DNA from: Oscillospiraceae bacterium
GTDB lineage: Bacteria; Bacillota; Clostridia; Oscillospirales; CAG-272
Length of the DNA stretch: 64,000 bases
Reading direction: 5' to 3'
Assembly: GCA_015064725.1 (NCBI GenBank)
Contig: SVRQ01000007.1
Span: forward strand, 1 to 64,000
Positions 7,913-16,033 of the stretch are shown here, one piece after another; position 1 is the stretch's first letter, and the number at the start of each line of letters is the position of its first letter. A program made the position numbers and the translations under genes. Under the pieces are notes generated by a model. It made no database searches, was not told the origin of the DNA, and saw only the letters and a program-made list of their open reading frames with translations.

Positions 7913-9664
7913 ATGGAAATATGGGATATTCTTGAATTTATCGGAGGTCTTTGTCTTTTCCTTTTCGGGATGAACCTTATGGGTGCATATCTGGAAAAGG
8001 CTGCAGGCTCGGGACTTAAAAATATTCTCGGCAAGCTTACGGGCGGAAAGCTTGCGGGATTTCTTACGGGTCTTGGCGTAACCGCCATAATACAATCCTC
8101 CTCCGCCACGACTGTTATGGTCGTCGGTTTTGTAAACTCGGGGCTGCTTACACTTTCCCAAGCGATAAACGTTATAATCGGAGCGAACGTCGGAACGACG
8201 GTTACTGCGTGGATACTCAGCCTTACGGGTATTTCAAGCGGCGCTTGGTATATACAGATACTCAAGCCTTCTTCATTTACTCCGATTCTTGCGCTTATAG
8301 GTATTGTACTCTATATGATGGCAAAAAGCAACAAAAAGCGCGATATAGGCGTTATTTTGCTCGGCTTTTCCGTGCTGATGTTTGGTATGGACACGATGTC
8401 TTCTGCCGTTTCTATGCTCAAATCCGATCCGGGATTTGCCAATATACTTACTATGTTTAAAAATCCGCTTCTCGGTGTGCTTGCAGGTACTATCCTTACC
8501 GCGATAATACAGTCATCTTCCGCATCGGTAGGTATATTGCAGGCTCTTTCCTCCACGGGCGCTATAAGCATCGGAATGTCTATTCCGATAATTATGGGTC
8601 AGCATATCGGTACTTGTGCTACGGCGCTTATCTCTTCTGTGGGCACGAGCAGAAATGCGCGACGCGCTTCCGTAGTACATCTTGCGTTTAACGTAATAGG
8701 AACGGTTGTGTTTTTAACGTGCTTCTGCGTTGCAAAGATGATATTCAATATAGCTTTGCTGGAAAGTGCGGCAAGTCCGCTGGCTATTGCGATATGCCAT
8801 TCCGCGTTCAGCATACTTGCTATGGCGTTGATGCTTCCTTGCTCAAAACTTTTGGAAAAACTTTCGTACAAGCTTATTCCCGTTACTGAAGAAGAAAAGA
8901 CTGCTTCCAAGGAGCTCGTTATCGATGAGCGTCTTATGACGACACCCGCTATCGCGCTTGAGCGCTGCCGTGCTTTCACAACGGAGATGGCGGATATATC
9001 CGTCGGCTCTCTTGTGGATTCAATGAATACGCTTTCTGTTCTTACGGACGAAGCGGCTAAGGACATACGCAGGAAAGAGGGGACTGTCGATAAATACGAG
9101 GACGTGCTCGGAAGCTATCTTGTAAAGCTTAACACGTATCAGCTGAGTGATGCGGACACGCGCGAATCCGCTATGCTTCTGCATATGATAGGCGATCTTG
9201 AACGTATTTCCGACCACTCTGTAAATATACTTGAATCCGCAGAGGAACTTCGTGATAAGAATATGAGCTTTTCCGCGGAAGCACAGCGTGAGCTTGGCAT
9301 AATTATGTCAGCGGTAAAAGAGATACTCGATCTTTCTCTTGAAGCGTATAAAACGGGAGATATTCTCGTAGCCGAAAGGGTAGAGCCGCTTGAAGAGGTC
9401 ATAGACGACCTTAAAGATGCGCTTCGTTCCCACCATATCGAGCGTATGCAGGCGGGCAACTGCTCTATTGAAGTCGGCTTTATCTGGTCCGATCTGCTTA
9501 CAAATCTTGAACGTGTTTCGGACCATTGTTCCAATATCGCGGGCTGTATTATTGAAACTGCTCACCACAGTATGTCGCTCCACGAATATTTGAGCGAAGT
9601 TAAAGCAGACCGCAAGGACTATGCGGATATGTATAAAGAATACTCCGAAAAATATGCAGTATAA
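7913..9664 (+). CDS. Na+/phosphate cotransporter with C-terminal PhoU domain
   Basis: Imports or balances inorganic phosphate in symport with sodium at the cell membrane. The 583-residue protein has the two inverted Na/Pi repeats, each with the QSSSA signature (IIQSSSATTVMVVG near 60, IIQSSSASVGILQ near 198), about nine membrane segments through residue 315, then a cytoplasmic PhoU-like helical domain (about 350-565, with ERISDHSVNI and ERVSDHCSNI metal-binding-type motifs). AAAAGGGGG lies before the ATG. It is monocistronic, with its own promoter and terminator. The exact transported ion is inferred from the family. Confidence 0.93.
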   Translation: MEIWDILEFIGGLCLFLFGMNLMGAYLEKAAGSGLKNILGKLTGGKLAGFLTGLGVTAIIQSSSATTVMVVGFVNSGLLTLSQAINVIIGANVGTTVTAWILSLTGISSGAWYIQILKPSSFTPILALIGIVLYMMAKSNKKRDIGVILLGFSVLMFGMDTMSSAVSMLKSDPGFANILTMFKNPLLGVLAGTILTAIIQSSSASVGILQALSSTGAISIGMSIPIIMGQHIGTCATALISSVGTSRNARRASVVHLAFNVIGTVVFLTCFCVAKMIFNIALLESAASPLAIAICHSAFSILAMALMLPCSKLLEKLSYKLIPVTEEEKTASKELVIDERLMTTPAIALERCRAFTTEMADISVGSLVDSMNTLSVLTDEAAKDIRRKEGTVDKYEDVLGSYLVKLNTYQLSDADTRESAMLLHMIGDLERISDHSVNILESAEELRDKNMSFSAEAQRELGIIMSAVKEILDLSLEAYKTGDILVAERVEPLEEVIDDLKDALRSHHIERMQAGNCSIEVGFIWSDLLTNLERVSDHCSNIAGCIIETAHHSMSLHEYLSEVKADRKDYADMYKEYSEKYAV

Positions 9665-9668
9665 CGAG

Positions 9669-9692
9669 AAAAACACCCGAAAGGGTGTTTTT
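9669..9692 (+). terminator. Terminator of the Na/Pi cotransporter
   Basis: AAAAACACCC-GAAA-GGGTGTTTTT, a GAAA-tetraloop hairpin with T tail. Confidence 0.9.
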
Positions 9693-9711
9693 CTGTTATA
9701 CTAATATCTCT

Positions 9712-10644
9712 TTATGCTTTCGCCTTGTCTTCGATCTCCTTTGCGTATCCCAAAGCTTGCTCCGCCTCTAAGTCATAGCCGTTTTTACGGTGGATATCGG
9801 CGATATCCAAATAGAGCTGATATGCTTCCTTGAATTTTTCAAGCTCTCGATAGCACATAGCGATCCCATACTTTTCGTCGCAAAAATAAGTTCCAAGCTC
9901 GCCTGTTTTTTCATAGAAGGCAATAGCTTCCTCGTATTTTCCCATATTCTGATACACGTTTCCCGTGCTTGTATATACCTCCCAATTATCGGGGAATTTT
10001 TTCATTGCCTCGTTGCATAAGGAAAGAGCCTTTTCGTATTGCTTTGCATTATCGTATGCATCTATAAGTAAGAGCCATTCCCGTTCATCAAGGTTGCCGC
10101 CCGCCTCATCCATCTCGCGCTGACGTTCCTTTATTATCTCCTCTCCCTTGCCGAACGCAAACATCATACCCATTTTCATATCCGCAGCTCTTCTGTATGG
10201 AAGCGAATTTTTGTCTGTTTTATCGGATAAAACTTCGTCGAACCATTTTAACGCTTCCTTTTTGCAAATATACATCATATCAGAGTGGAGCCATCCATAG
10301 TTCCATTTGTCATACACAGACAGCTCGCCTGCCTTCATCAGCTTTTTATACTCAAGGCGGCATCTTAAAAAATCCTCGGGATCTCTGCTTAATTCATAGA
10401 GGACGGAAAGTCTTTGAGCGTAATTGTCGTAAGCAACGGAGTGCTTTTTGAAAAGGTCATCTACAATGATGCCGTAAAGCTTTGCAATTTCGGGGAGCAT
10501 CAATACGTCCGGAAGAGTTGTTCCGCACTCCCAGCGTGACACCGTTTGAGCTGTTACGCAGAGTTTTTGTGCAACGTATTCCTGTGTGAACTTCTTTTCT
10601 GTTCTGAATCTTTTCATATTTTCGGAAAATACGGTCAAGTTCAT
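9712..10644 (-). CDS. XRE-family regulator with TPR repeats
   Basis: A cytoplasmic DNA-binding protein. Residues 1-65 form an XRE/Cro helix-turn-helix (FTQEYVAQKLCVTAQTVSRWECG), and the remaining ~245 residues are tetratricopeptide-like helix pairs (for example WEVYTSTGNVYQNMGKYEEA). HTH plus TPR resembles RRNPP-type regulators that bind small peptides, but no companion peptide gene is visible. The ATG at 10644 has AAGGAG 8 bases upstream; an in-frame start 117 bases earlier lies upstream of the promoter and is rejected. A 14-bp palindrome over its start region suggests self-repression. The next minus-strand gene is a paralogous XRE-TPR. Confidence 0.85.
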   Translation of the reverse strand: MNLTVFSENMKRFRTEKKFTQEYVAQKLCVTAQTVSRWECGTTLPDVLMLPEIAKLYGIIVDDLFKKHSVAYDNYAQRLSVLYELSRDPEDFLRCRLEYKKLMKAGELSVYDKWNYGWLHSDMMYICKKEALKWFDEVLSDKTDKNSLPYRRAADMKMGMMFAFGKGEEIIKERQREMDEAGGNLDEREWLLLIDAYDNAKQYEKALSLCNEAMKKFPDNWEVYTSTGNVYQNMGKYEEAIAFYEKTGELGTYFCDEKYGIAMCYRELEKFKEAYQLYLDIADIHRKNGYDLEAEQALGYAKEIEDKAKA

Positions 10645-10668
10645 AAAAAATCTCCTTCTGTTGTTTCT

Positions 10669-10682
10669 TCGTAAGCTTACGA
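10669..10682. promoter_or_regulatory. Palindromic operator candidate at the XRE-TPR promoter
   Basis: Perfect 14-bp palindrome TCGTAAGCTTACGA immediately downstream of the -10 box, in the expected transcription start region. Confidence 0.5.
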
Positions 10683-10686
10683 TTAA

Positions 10687-10715
10687 AGTATAGCAGAAGA
10701 GATGAAAAATAACAA
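10687..10715 (-). promoter_or_regulatory. Promoter of the 9712-10644 regulator
   Basis: Minus strand TTGTTA (10715-10710), 17 bases, TATACT (10692-10687). Confidence 0.7.
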
Positions 10716-10756
10716 TATCTCGTTTTATGAGCGAACTCTCATTTTCTGCACAGAAA

Positions 10757-10798
10757 AACAAAAACGCCGAAAGCCCCCGAAAATGGGTGCTTTCGGCA
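10757..10798 (-). terminator. Terminator of the 10814-11911 regulator gene
   Basis: Arms GCCGAAAGC (10766-10774) and GCTTTCGGC (10789-10797), with an inner CCC/GGG pairing and a T-rich run on the minus strand. Confidence 0.8.
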
Positions 10799-10813
10799 TC
10801 ATACGTTATGCAG

Positions 10814-11911
10814 TTATGCTAAAGGCTTTTTTGCGGTTTTTTCAAGGCGTTTTATCAAAGGCTCGAAGCGGGCGTCGGAACGCAAAGCGGCGGCATTTTC
10901 ATCCTTTGTGAGCCAATCCAGCATAGATCTTGAACGGTTTCCTTCTGCCTCCATTATCCAGCCTCCGTCGGAGTATCCGCGAAGAACGGGGGAGGTGTGC
11001 GGAGCATCAAAATCGTAAGTGTCCATATGTACGGCAAAATAAGCCCCTTTTTCAAGCCATTTCCAGGCTTCTTCATAGTCTTGTTTGCCGAGGTATGCGG
11101 TACACAAAAAGCTGCAAGCGATCTCACCGAGCTGTGCTTTGTACTGAAGATCGCCGTCAGGGAAGAGTAATTCAAGAAATTTTATTGTTGTTTCCCACAA
11201 ACGTATCCTATCTTCAAGCGAATAAATAAAATCACCGTTATCGTGGCGTTGTGCGGTTGCGAGTTCAATCATTTCAGCGGTGTGATAAATCAAAAACGAT
11301 AAATAGTCCTGAAATTCTTTGAAATCGGCATCGCCTTTCCAACGGTACGTCATAAAGTTTTCATATGAGAAATGAGCTCGCGGCATTTCTTTTGCGAGCT
11401 TTAACATCTCGTCTTTTTTGCCTGCATAGCCGTAAGCTGTGCCGAGGGTTTCGATAGCCTCGTAACGTGTTGTGCTGTCCGTACATTCGGAAAGTATGCG
11501 GTTGCAAAGCTCGAAGACTTCTTCGTAGTCATTTGTGCCCTTGCGGGAATATTCACATACAAGGGAATCAGCAAGACTTTGCATTATTTTATAATCGCGT
11601 GGGAATTTTTTATTTGCTTCTCGCAGAAGGGCTGTACGTTCCTCTCTTTTGCTTTGATGCCCAAGCTCCGTTGCTTTACTGAGGTATCTTTGTATTTCCT
11701 CGTTGTTTTTTTCGATATCTATACCGAGCAGAACATCGGAAGAAACATCAAAGATATGGCAGAGCGCGGGAAGCTGGGAAATATCGGGGGCGGTGCGGTC
11801 GCACTCCCATTGGGAAACCGCGCGGGAGGTGATCCCGAGATATTCGGCAAGCTGTTCCTGCGTTATATCTTTTTCACGGCGAAGACGTTTGATGGTAGAA
11901 CCAATAGACAT
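10814..11911 (-). CDS. XRE-family regulator with helical-repeat C-terminus
   Basis: Residues 1-65 are an HTH_3 domain (ITQEQLAEYLGITSRAVSQWE) and the remaining ~300 residues are alpha-helical with TPR character, as in cytoplasmic one-component regulators. GGAGG precedes the ATG at 11911 by 8 bases; an in-frame TTG 15 bases earlier overlaps that site and is rejected. It is transcribed in the same direction as the 9712-10644 regulator but separated from it by a terminator. The two share the fold but are clearly diverged in sequence. The target genes and ligand are unknown. Confidence 0.85.
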   Translation of the reverse strand: MSIGSTIKRLRREKDITQEQLAEYLGITSRAVSQWECDRTAPDISQLPALCHIFDVSSDVLLGIDIEKNNEEIQRYLSKATELGHQSKREERTALLREANKKFPRDYKIMQSLADSLVCEYSRKGTNDYEEVFELCNRILSECTDSTTRYEAIETLGTAYGYAGKKDEMLKLAKEMPRAHFSYENFMTYRWKGDADFKEFQDYLSFLIYHTAEMIELATAQRHDNGDFIYSLEDRIRLWETTIKFLELLFPDGDLQYKAQLGEIACSFLCTAYLGKQDYEEAWKWLEKGAYFAVHMDTYDFDAPHTSPVLRGYSDGGWIMEAEGNRSRSMLDWLTKDENAAALRSDARFEPLIKRLEKTAKKPLA

Positions 11912-12032
11912 AAAGTTGTCCTCCAAAAAGTATTCAAAAGCGCTTTTGTGATTATATTATATCAAATTTTTGCGCTTTTTCCACGATGCGTTTGTTGATG
12001 CCGAGTATAGCCGCGCTATGATTTCCCGAGAG

Positions 12033-12515
12033 TTACATTGTATATTGATACGCTATTCTTTCCGTTCCGTTTTCAACGCGGATGATACCGCAGGGAACAA
12101 AGCCGTTTTTGGAAAGGAGATTTTGCATCGTTATATTGTCCTTGTGTGTGTCCGCGCGTACGTTTTTACCGTGGGATTTGCAAAAATCGAGTGCGGCTCT
12201 GCCTATACCGCGAATCTTTCCGTCGCTTGCCATACGGTGCATTACGTTATAGGGTTCGTCCGTTGTCCATTTTCCGTCTATAACGGCGTAAGTGGGGTCA
12301 TCCCCCTCTATAAAAGCGAAAACGCCGTGTATTTCGCCGTTTTCCGTGTAAACATAGAGATTGCCGCTTTCTATATCGGAAACAACTGTTTCCGGCGGGG
12401 GATATGTCAGCCCCCATTGCGTGGGATTGCCGTGCGCGCGCATATATTCGCGCGCGCAAGCGTAAACGCGCTGAACCTCTGACAAGTCAGTGATGGTTGC
12501 TTTTCTTATTTGCAT
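12033..12515 (-). CDS. GNAT-family N-acetyltransferase
   Basis: Transfers an acetyl group from acetyl-CoA to an amine; the substrate is unknown. The 160-residue chain shows the GNAT order: N-terminal MQIRKATITDLSEV, a central strand with VHGVFAFIEG-type turn, then the acetyl-CoA loop region IRGIGRAALDFC followed by VRADTHKDNITMQNLLSKNGF, the common motif B. I chose the ATG at 12515 (AGGGAG upstream, family-typical opening) over an upstream start that would add 24 unlikely residues. It stands alone next to tRNA-Leu, with which it shares a bidirectional hairpin on its upstream side. Confidence 0.88.
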   Translation of the reverse strand: MQIRKATITDLSEVQRVYACAREYMRAHGNPTQWGLTYPPPETVVSDIESGNLYVYTENGEIHGVFAFIEGDDPTYAVIDGKWTTDEPYNVMHRMASDGKIRGIGRAALDFCKSHGKNVRADTHKDNITMQNLLSKNGFVPCGIIRVENGTERIAYQYTM

Positions 12516-12572
12516 AATTAACTCCCTTCGATTATTTATATATGTAATCTTTAAATTATCGGATATTATCAA

Positions 12573-12602
12573 AAAAAGCCAAGTCACAAGACTTGGCTTT
12601 TT
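12573..12602 (-). terminator. Terminator of tRNA-Leu
   Basis: AAAAAGCCAAGTC and GACTTGGCTTTTT arms around a 4-base loop; symmetrical A and T runs make it bidirectional. Confidence 0.88.
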
Positions 12603-12604
12603 TC

Positions 12605-12691
12605 TGGTGCCGGTGGCGGGGGTCGAACCCGCATGGTATCGCTACCACCGGATTTTGAGTCCGGCGCGTCTGCCAATTCCACCACACCGGC
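12605..12691 (-). tRNA. tRNA-Leu (anticodon CAA)
   Basis: 87-nt class II tRNA on the minus strand with anticodon loop CTCAAAA, a long variable arm (GGTAGCGATACC region), acceptor GCCGGTG/CACCGGC and an encoded CCA. Confidence 0.95.
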
Positions 12692-12820
12692 GAAATTACG
12701 GTTAATATTATACAATACTTTTTTTCAAAAAGCAATACTTATTTTGAAATATGTTGCCGAAAAGTATGAGAAATTTTTGTGTATTTTGCAGATGCATCCT
12801 TCCTTACCTATCATTGTGCG

Positions 12821-12850
12821 TTGAGAATAAGGTACTCTCTGTGGTAAAAT
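12821..12850 (+). promoter_or_regulatory. Predicted promoter of the SleB-like gene
   Basis: TTGAGA (12821-12826), 18 bases, TAAAAT (12845-12850), followed by a ~45-nt leader with AAGAGGTG before the GTG start. Confidence 0.55.
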
Positions 12851-12900
12851 AAATACAGAAAGCGAAAAGCTTTCAATTTTAAACGAAAAGAGGTGAAAGA

Positions 12901-13731
12901 GTGAAAAAGAAGATAGCATTTATACTTTGTATAGCAATGGCGTTTTTTGTCCTCACTCCGACAGCTAATGTACAGGCATACAGAGCCGTAAGCGTTTACA
13001 TAAACGGAAGACCGCTTCAAACACAGGACGAAGCGCGGATAATAAATGACACGACGTACGTTCCGTTGCGTGCGATATGCGAGCTTTTCGGCGCGGACGA
13101 TATTGTCTGGACGGAGAAAACGCGCACTGCAACGATATATGCGCGCGGAACGGAAATGTACATAACGCAGGGAAATACGTATATCGTGGCAAACGGACGT
13201 TATTTTGCGTCCGATGAGCCCGTGAAAAATATCGGCGGAAGGCTTTATCTGCCCGTACGTCTTATCGCGGCGGCATTTGCAAGCTCCGTTGAATGGGATG
13301 GCGCGTCCTATACCGTAAACATAAAGGACATCGGCGGTGTGCCGCTTTCCGGCGACGTTTATTACGATAAGGACGAGGTATATTGGCTTTCGCGCATAAT
13401 ATATGCCGAAAGCGGCGCGGAGCCGTTCCGCGGGCAGATAGCCGTTGGAAACGTCGTGCTGAACCGCGTGGAAAGCAAGCAGTTTCCGAACAGCGTTTAC
13501 GGAGTCATCTTCGATAAAAAATACGGCGTGCAGTTTTCTCCCGTAGCAAGCGGAACTATATACAAAACGCCAAGTGCTTCCGCAATAGCCGCGGCAAAGA
13601 TCTGCCTCGAGGGCTATTCCGTGAACCGAGACGTGCTTTACTTTATGAATCCCGACATCGCGACAAATAATTGGATATCAAACAACAGAAGATTTGCCTT
13701 TAAAATAGGACAGCACAGCTTCTATTATTAA
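12901..13731 (+). CDS. Secreted SleB-like cell-wall hydrolase with copper-amine-oxidase-type N-domain
   Basis: Predicted to cut peptidoglycan (lytic transglycosylase type) outside the membrane, possibly spore cortex. The 276-residue protein has a signal peptide (1-26, cleavage near VQA), an alpha/beta domain like the copper amine oxidase N-terminal domain (about 30-145, with DTTYVPLRAICELFGA and GRLYLPVRLIAAAF, a frequent Clostridia wall-associated module), and a C-terminal Hydrolase_2/SleB domain with the catalytic-type IIYAESGAEPFRGQIAVGNV (Glu170). GTG start with AGAGGTG upstream. Without other sporulation genes nearby, a role in vegetative wall turnover is equally possible. Confidence 0.9.
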   Translation: MKKKIAFILCIAMAFFVLTPTANVQAYRAVSVYINGRPLQTQDEARIINDTTYVPLRAICELFGADDIVWTEKTRTATIYARGTEMYITQGNTYIVANGRYFASDEPVKNIGGRLYLPVRLIAAAFASSVEWDGASYTVNIKDIGGVPLSGDVYYDKDEVYWLSRIIYAESGAEPFRGQIAVGNVVLNRVESKQFPNSVYGVIFDKKYGVQFSPVASGTIYKTPSASAIAAAKICLEGYSVNRDVLYFMNPDIATNNWISNNRRFAFKIGQHSFYY

Positions 13732-13736
13732 AAAAA

Positions 13737-13764
13737 GAGCACCGTTTGTGAAAAAACGGTGCTC
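13737..13764 (+). terminator. Shared terminator between the SleB-like and RCC1-like genes
   Basis: GAGCACCGTTT and AAACGGTGCTC arms lie between two convergent genes, with an A-rich run upstream that serves the minus strand. Confidence 0.8.
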
Positions 13765-13769
13765 GAAGC

Positions 13770-15074
13770 TTATTTGTTCGTTTTTATATCGCTGAAGGTT
13801 TTGGTTCCGCACTGCTCGTACGTGTTGTCGCCGGCGGAGAGGACTCTGCCGTGCTTTGTGAGCGCGACAGTGTGGTTTCTGCCTGCGGAGATAGCGATAA
13901 CGCCCTCCCAGGAGCTTACGTTGCATTGACCGTAGCCGTTGTAGCCCGCGGCAACGCAAGTGCCGTCCTTGCGAAGAGCAACTGTGTGGTAGTTGCCGGC
14001 GGCGATAGCGCACACGTTACGCCAACGGTTTACGTTGCATTGACCGTTTGCATTGTTGCCTGTGGCAACGCAGGTACCGTCGCTGTGAAGACCGACAGTG
14101 TGAAGGTTTCCTGCGGCAACGGCGGAAATGCTGCCCCATTTGGAGCCGCTCCAATCTCCCTCCGTATTGGAACCGACTGCAACGATCGTTCCGTCCGCAC
14201 GAAGACCTATTGTATAGTTGTATCCTGCAACTATGGAGATTATATCTCTCCAATCGCCGATATTGCATTGGTTGTATGTATTATCGCCCGTGGCAATGCA
14301 CGTTCCGTCAACGCGAAGTCCAACGGTGTGCGCTTGTCCTGCGGCGATGCGGCATATGCCCGCCCAAGTGCCGACGTTACATTGCCCCGCGCCGTTATAG
14401 CCCGTGGCAACGCAGGTGCCGTCGCGCATAAGCGCCGCCGTATGGTATGCGCCTGCGGCGATGGAGATGACGTTCTGCCAACGCTGTGTGTCGCATTGCC
14501 CGTAAGCGTTGTAGCCAACGGCGTTTACGTTTCCTCTTTGTGTTACTGCGGCAGTATGAAGACCGCCCGCGCACAGCGTTGCGCCGAAATCGCGCGCGAA
14601 CTTTGTAACGGAGCGCGTTTTGTTATTTATAGCCATTCGGTCTATCGTCGTTGTGGAGAAAAACGCGGGTGTTTCTTTTGTTTGGATAAGACCGTCCGCA
14701 GCCTTTGCTATTTCGGGAGTAAGGCTTATCTCACGGGTGAGATCCTCCGCCTGAGGGGAGGAGCGTTTTGCCTTTTTTTCTTCCTTTTTCTCTTTTTTGA
14801 GGTATTCCGTTGTTGTTGTCCTTATATAGTCGGGAGAGTAGATGTCCGCAAGGCTTTGCGTGCGCTTGGGCTCTTGCTTTGCCGAAATATCGGAGGCAAG
14901 CTTATGGAACGGTATCTGCAGAAGTATGGATATGAATGCAAGGGCAACAAAGATCAGCGAAACAGTAAGATCTTCCCGCATAAATTTAAACGCAAAGATA
15001 ACGTATATCACAGCTTGTGCAATGAAGACGGCGGACGATAATATTTTGATCTTTTTTTCTGTTTTGTCTGACAT
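13770..15074 (-). CDS. Membrane-anchored seven-repeat RCC1-like beta-propeller protein
   Basis: The N-terminus carries two membrane segments (about 12-30 and 36-56), then a ~100-residue charged linker and seven 38-residue repeats of the form GxxHTVALRxDGTCVATGxNxxGQCNVxxW. Seven repeats make one complete RCC1-type propeller. RCC1-like proteins in bacteria are poorly understood; a binding role at the surface or in the cytoplasm is only an inference, as topology cannot be fixed. The repeated cysteines (GTC and GQC) are unusual. Start chosen at the ATG 15074 with GAAAGG upstream rather than the GTG nine bases earlier, which touches that site. The SGNH gene lies 13 bases upstream, probably in the same operon. 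Confidence 0.85.
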   Translation of the reverse strand: MSDKTEKKIKILSSAVFIAQAVIYVIFAFKFMREDLTVSLIFVALAFISILLQIPFHKLASDISAKQEPKRTQSLADIYSPDYIRTTTTEYLKKEKKEEKKAKRSSPQAEDLTREISLTPEIAKAADGLIQTKETPAFFSTTTIDRMAINNKTRSVTKFARDFGATLCAGGLHTAAVTQRGNVNAVGYNAYGQCDTQRWQNVISIAAGAYHTAALMRDGTCVATGYNGAGQCNVGTWAGICRIAAGQAHTVGLRVDGTCIATGDNTYNQCNIGDWRDIISIVAGYNYTIGLRADGTIVAVGSNTEGDWSGSKWGSISAVAAGNLHTVGLHSDGTCVATGNNANGQCNVNRWRNVCAIAAGNYHTVALRKDGTCVAAGYNGYGQCNVSSWEGVIAISAGRNHTVALTKHGRVLSAGDNTYEQCGTKTFSDIKTNK

Positions 15075-15087
15075 TAAAATCACCCTT

Positions 15088-15780
15088 TCAATTATTTGAT
15101 ATTGACTTTCCGACGTTGGAAAGAATGACCTCGTATGCTTTTGATGTGAGGTGCATATATTCGTCGTTCTGGTATTCCTCTTTTAAATATCCGTTTGCAT
15201 CCGTGAGAAGATCGTGCGTGTTGATGTACGGCACGCCCAAAGAGGCGCAGACCTCCTTTATCCAACGGTTTGCTTCAACAACGCTCTCCTTGGTTATTTT
15301 TTTATAATATTTTACGGATTTATCCGAAAGGGGAAGAATTGATTGAACGTATATTTTTGTCGCGGGGCTTGCCTGCTTTACGGAGCAGAGCATACGCGAA
15401 TAGATTGCTTTGAAATCTCTTTCGGAAAGTACGCCCGCGCCGCCCGAAACGCCGAGCGTTATAACGAGAACGGCGGGTTTTACCTTGCTTACGGCTTGGG
15501 AGAGCGTAAGGTCCTCTCCGGAGGAAAGATGAACGCACCTGCTTGTATTAACGTCCGTGAAGCGCACGGTGCTTTGCGCTCCCGACCATACCTGTTCTTT
15601 CGGGATGCCGCCGCGCACGGCGAGGTGCGCCGTTGTGGAATCCCCAAAGAAAACAACGGTTTTCGGAATGGAGTGTGCGTATATCGGCGTTACCGATATT
15701 GCAAGAATGAGCAGCGTATATGCTGCCAAAAGAAGACTTTTTAAGATCGGCAAACGGTTTGCCGCAATAAGTTTTTTCAA
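15088..15780 (-). CDS. Secreted or membrane-anchored SGNH/GDSL hydrolase
   Basis: A serine esterase fold. The 230-residue chain has a signal anchor (about 12-35), the block I nucleophile motif FFGDSTTAHL, a central ITLGVSGGAGVL segment where Gly and Asn/Asp usually sit, and a C-terminal DEYMHLTSKAYE with the Asp and His of block V. Related proteins deacylate or deacetylate cell-wall or capsule sugars; the substrate here is unknown. Start is TTG at 15780 with GAGG six bases upstream. It is the first gene of an operon with the RCC1-like propeller. Confidence 0.82.
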   Translation of the reverse strand: MKKLIAANRLPILKSLLLAAYTLLILAISVTPIYAHSIPKTVVFFGDSTTAHLAVRGGIPKEQVWSGAQSTVRFTDVNTSRCVHLSSGEDLTLSQAVSKVKPAVLVITLGVSGGAGVLSERDFKAIYSRMLCSVKQASPATKIYVQSILPLSDKSVKYYKKITKESVVEANRWIKEVCASLGVPYINTHDLLTDANGYLKEEYQNDEYMHLTSKAYEVILSNVGKSISNN

Positions 15781-15917
15781 GATCGACCTCGATACGTTTT
15801 TATTGAAGCGGCAAAGAACGCCGCCTGCGTTATTTATTGTTCCCGTGCTTTCTTTTTATATACGAGGCTTTTGATATGAATTCCGGTGTACCGAGGATAT
15901 TTTTTCTTAACAAACCT

Positions 15918-15946
15918 ATTATATCAAAAAAACACGTTATTTACAA
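15918..15946 (-). promoter_or_regulatory. Promoter of the SGNH-RCC1 operon
   Basis: Minus strand TTGTAA (15946-15941), 17 bases, TATAAT (15923-15918). It gives a leader of about 130 nt with no recognisable riboswitch. Confidence 0.65.
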
Positions 15947-16003
15947 TAGCTGAAAAGGATTTTTAAGAAAGTATTTTCCATTTGTGCGCTCTTATGGTAA
16001 AGA

Positions 16004-16029
16004 AAAACGGCGCTTTTTTGCGCCGTTTT
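16004..16029 (-). terminator. Terminator of the 16034-17734 gene
   Basis: AAAACGGCGC and GCGCCGTTTT arms around a T-rich loop, directly after the stop codon. Confidence 0.75.
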
Positions 16030-16033
16030 GTCA

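Noticed and set aside
13851..15041. Long plus-strand open frame of ~396 codons opposite the RCC1-like gene
   Set aside because: It exists because the 38-residue repeats are GC-rich and stop-poor on the opposite strand. It has no ribosome site and its translation is a cysteine/valine-rich repeat without family features.
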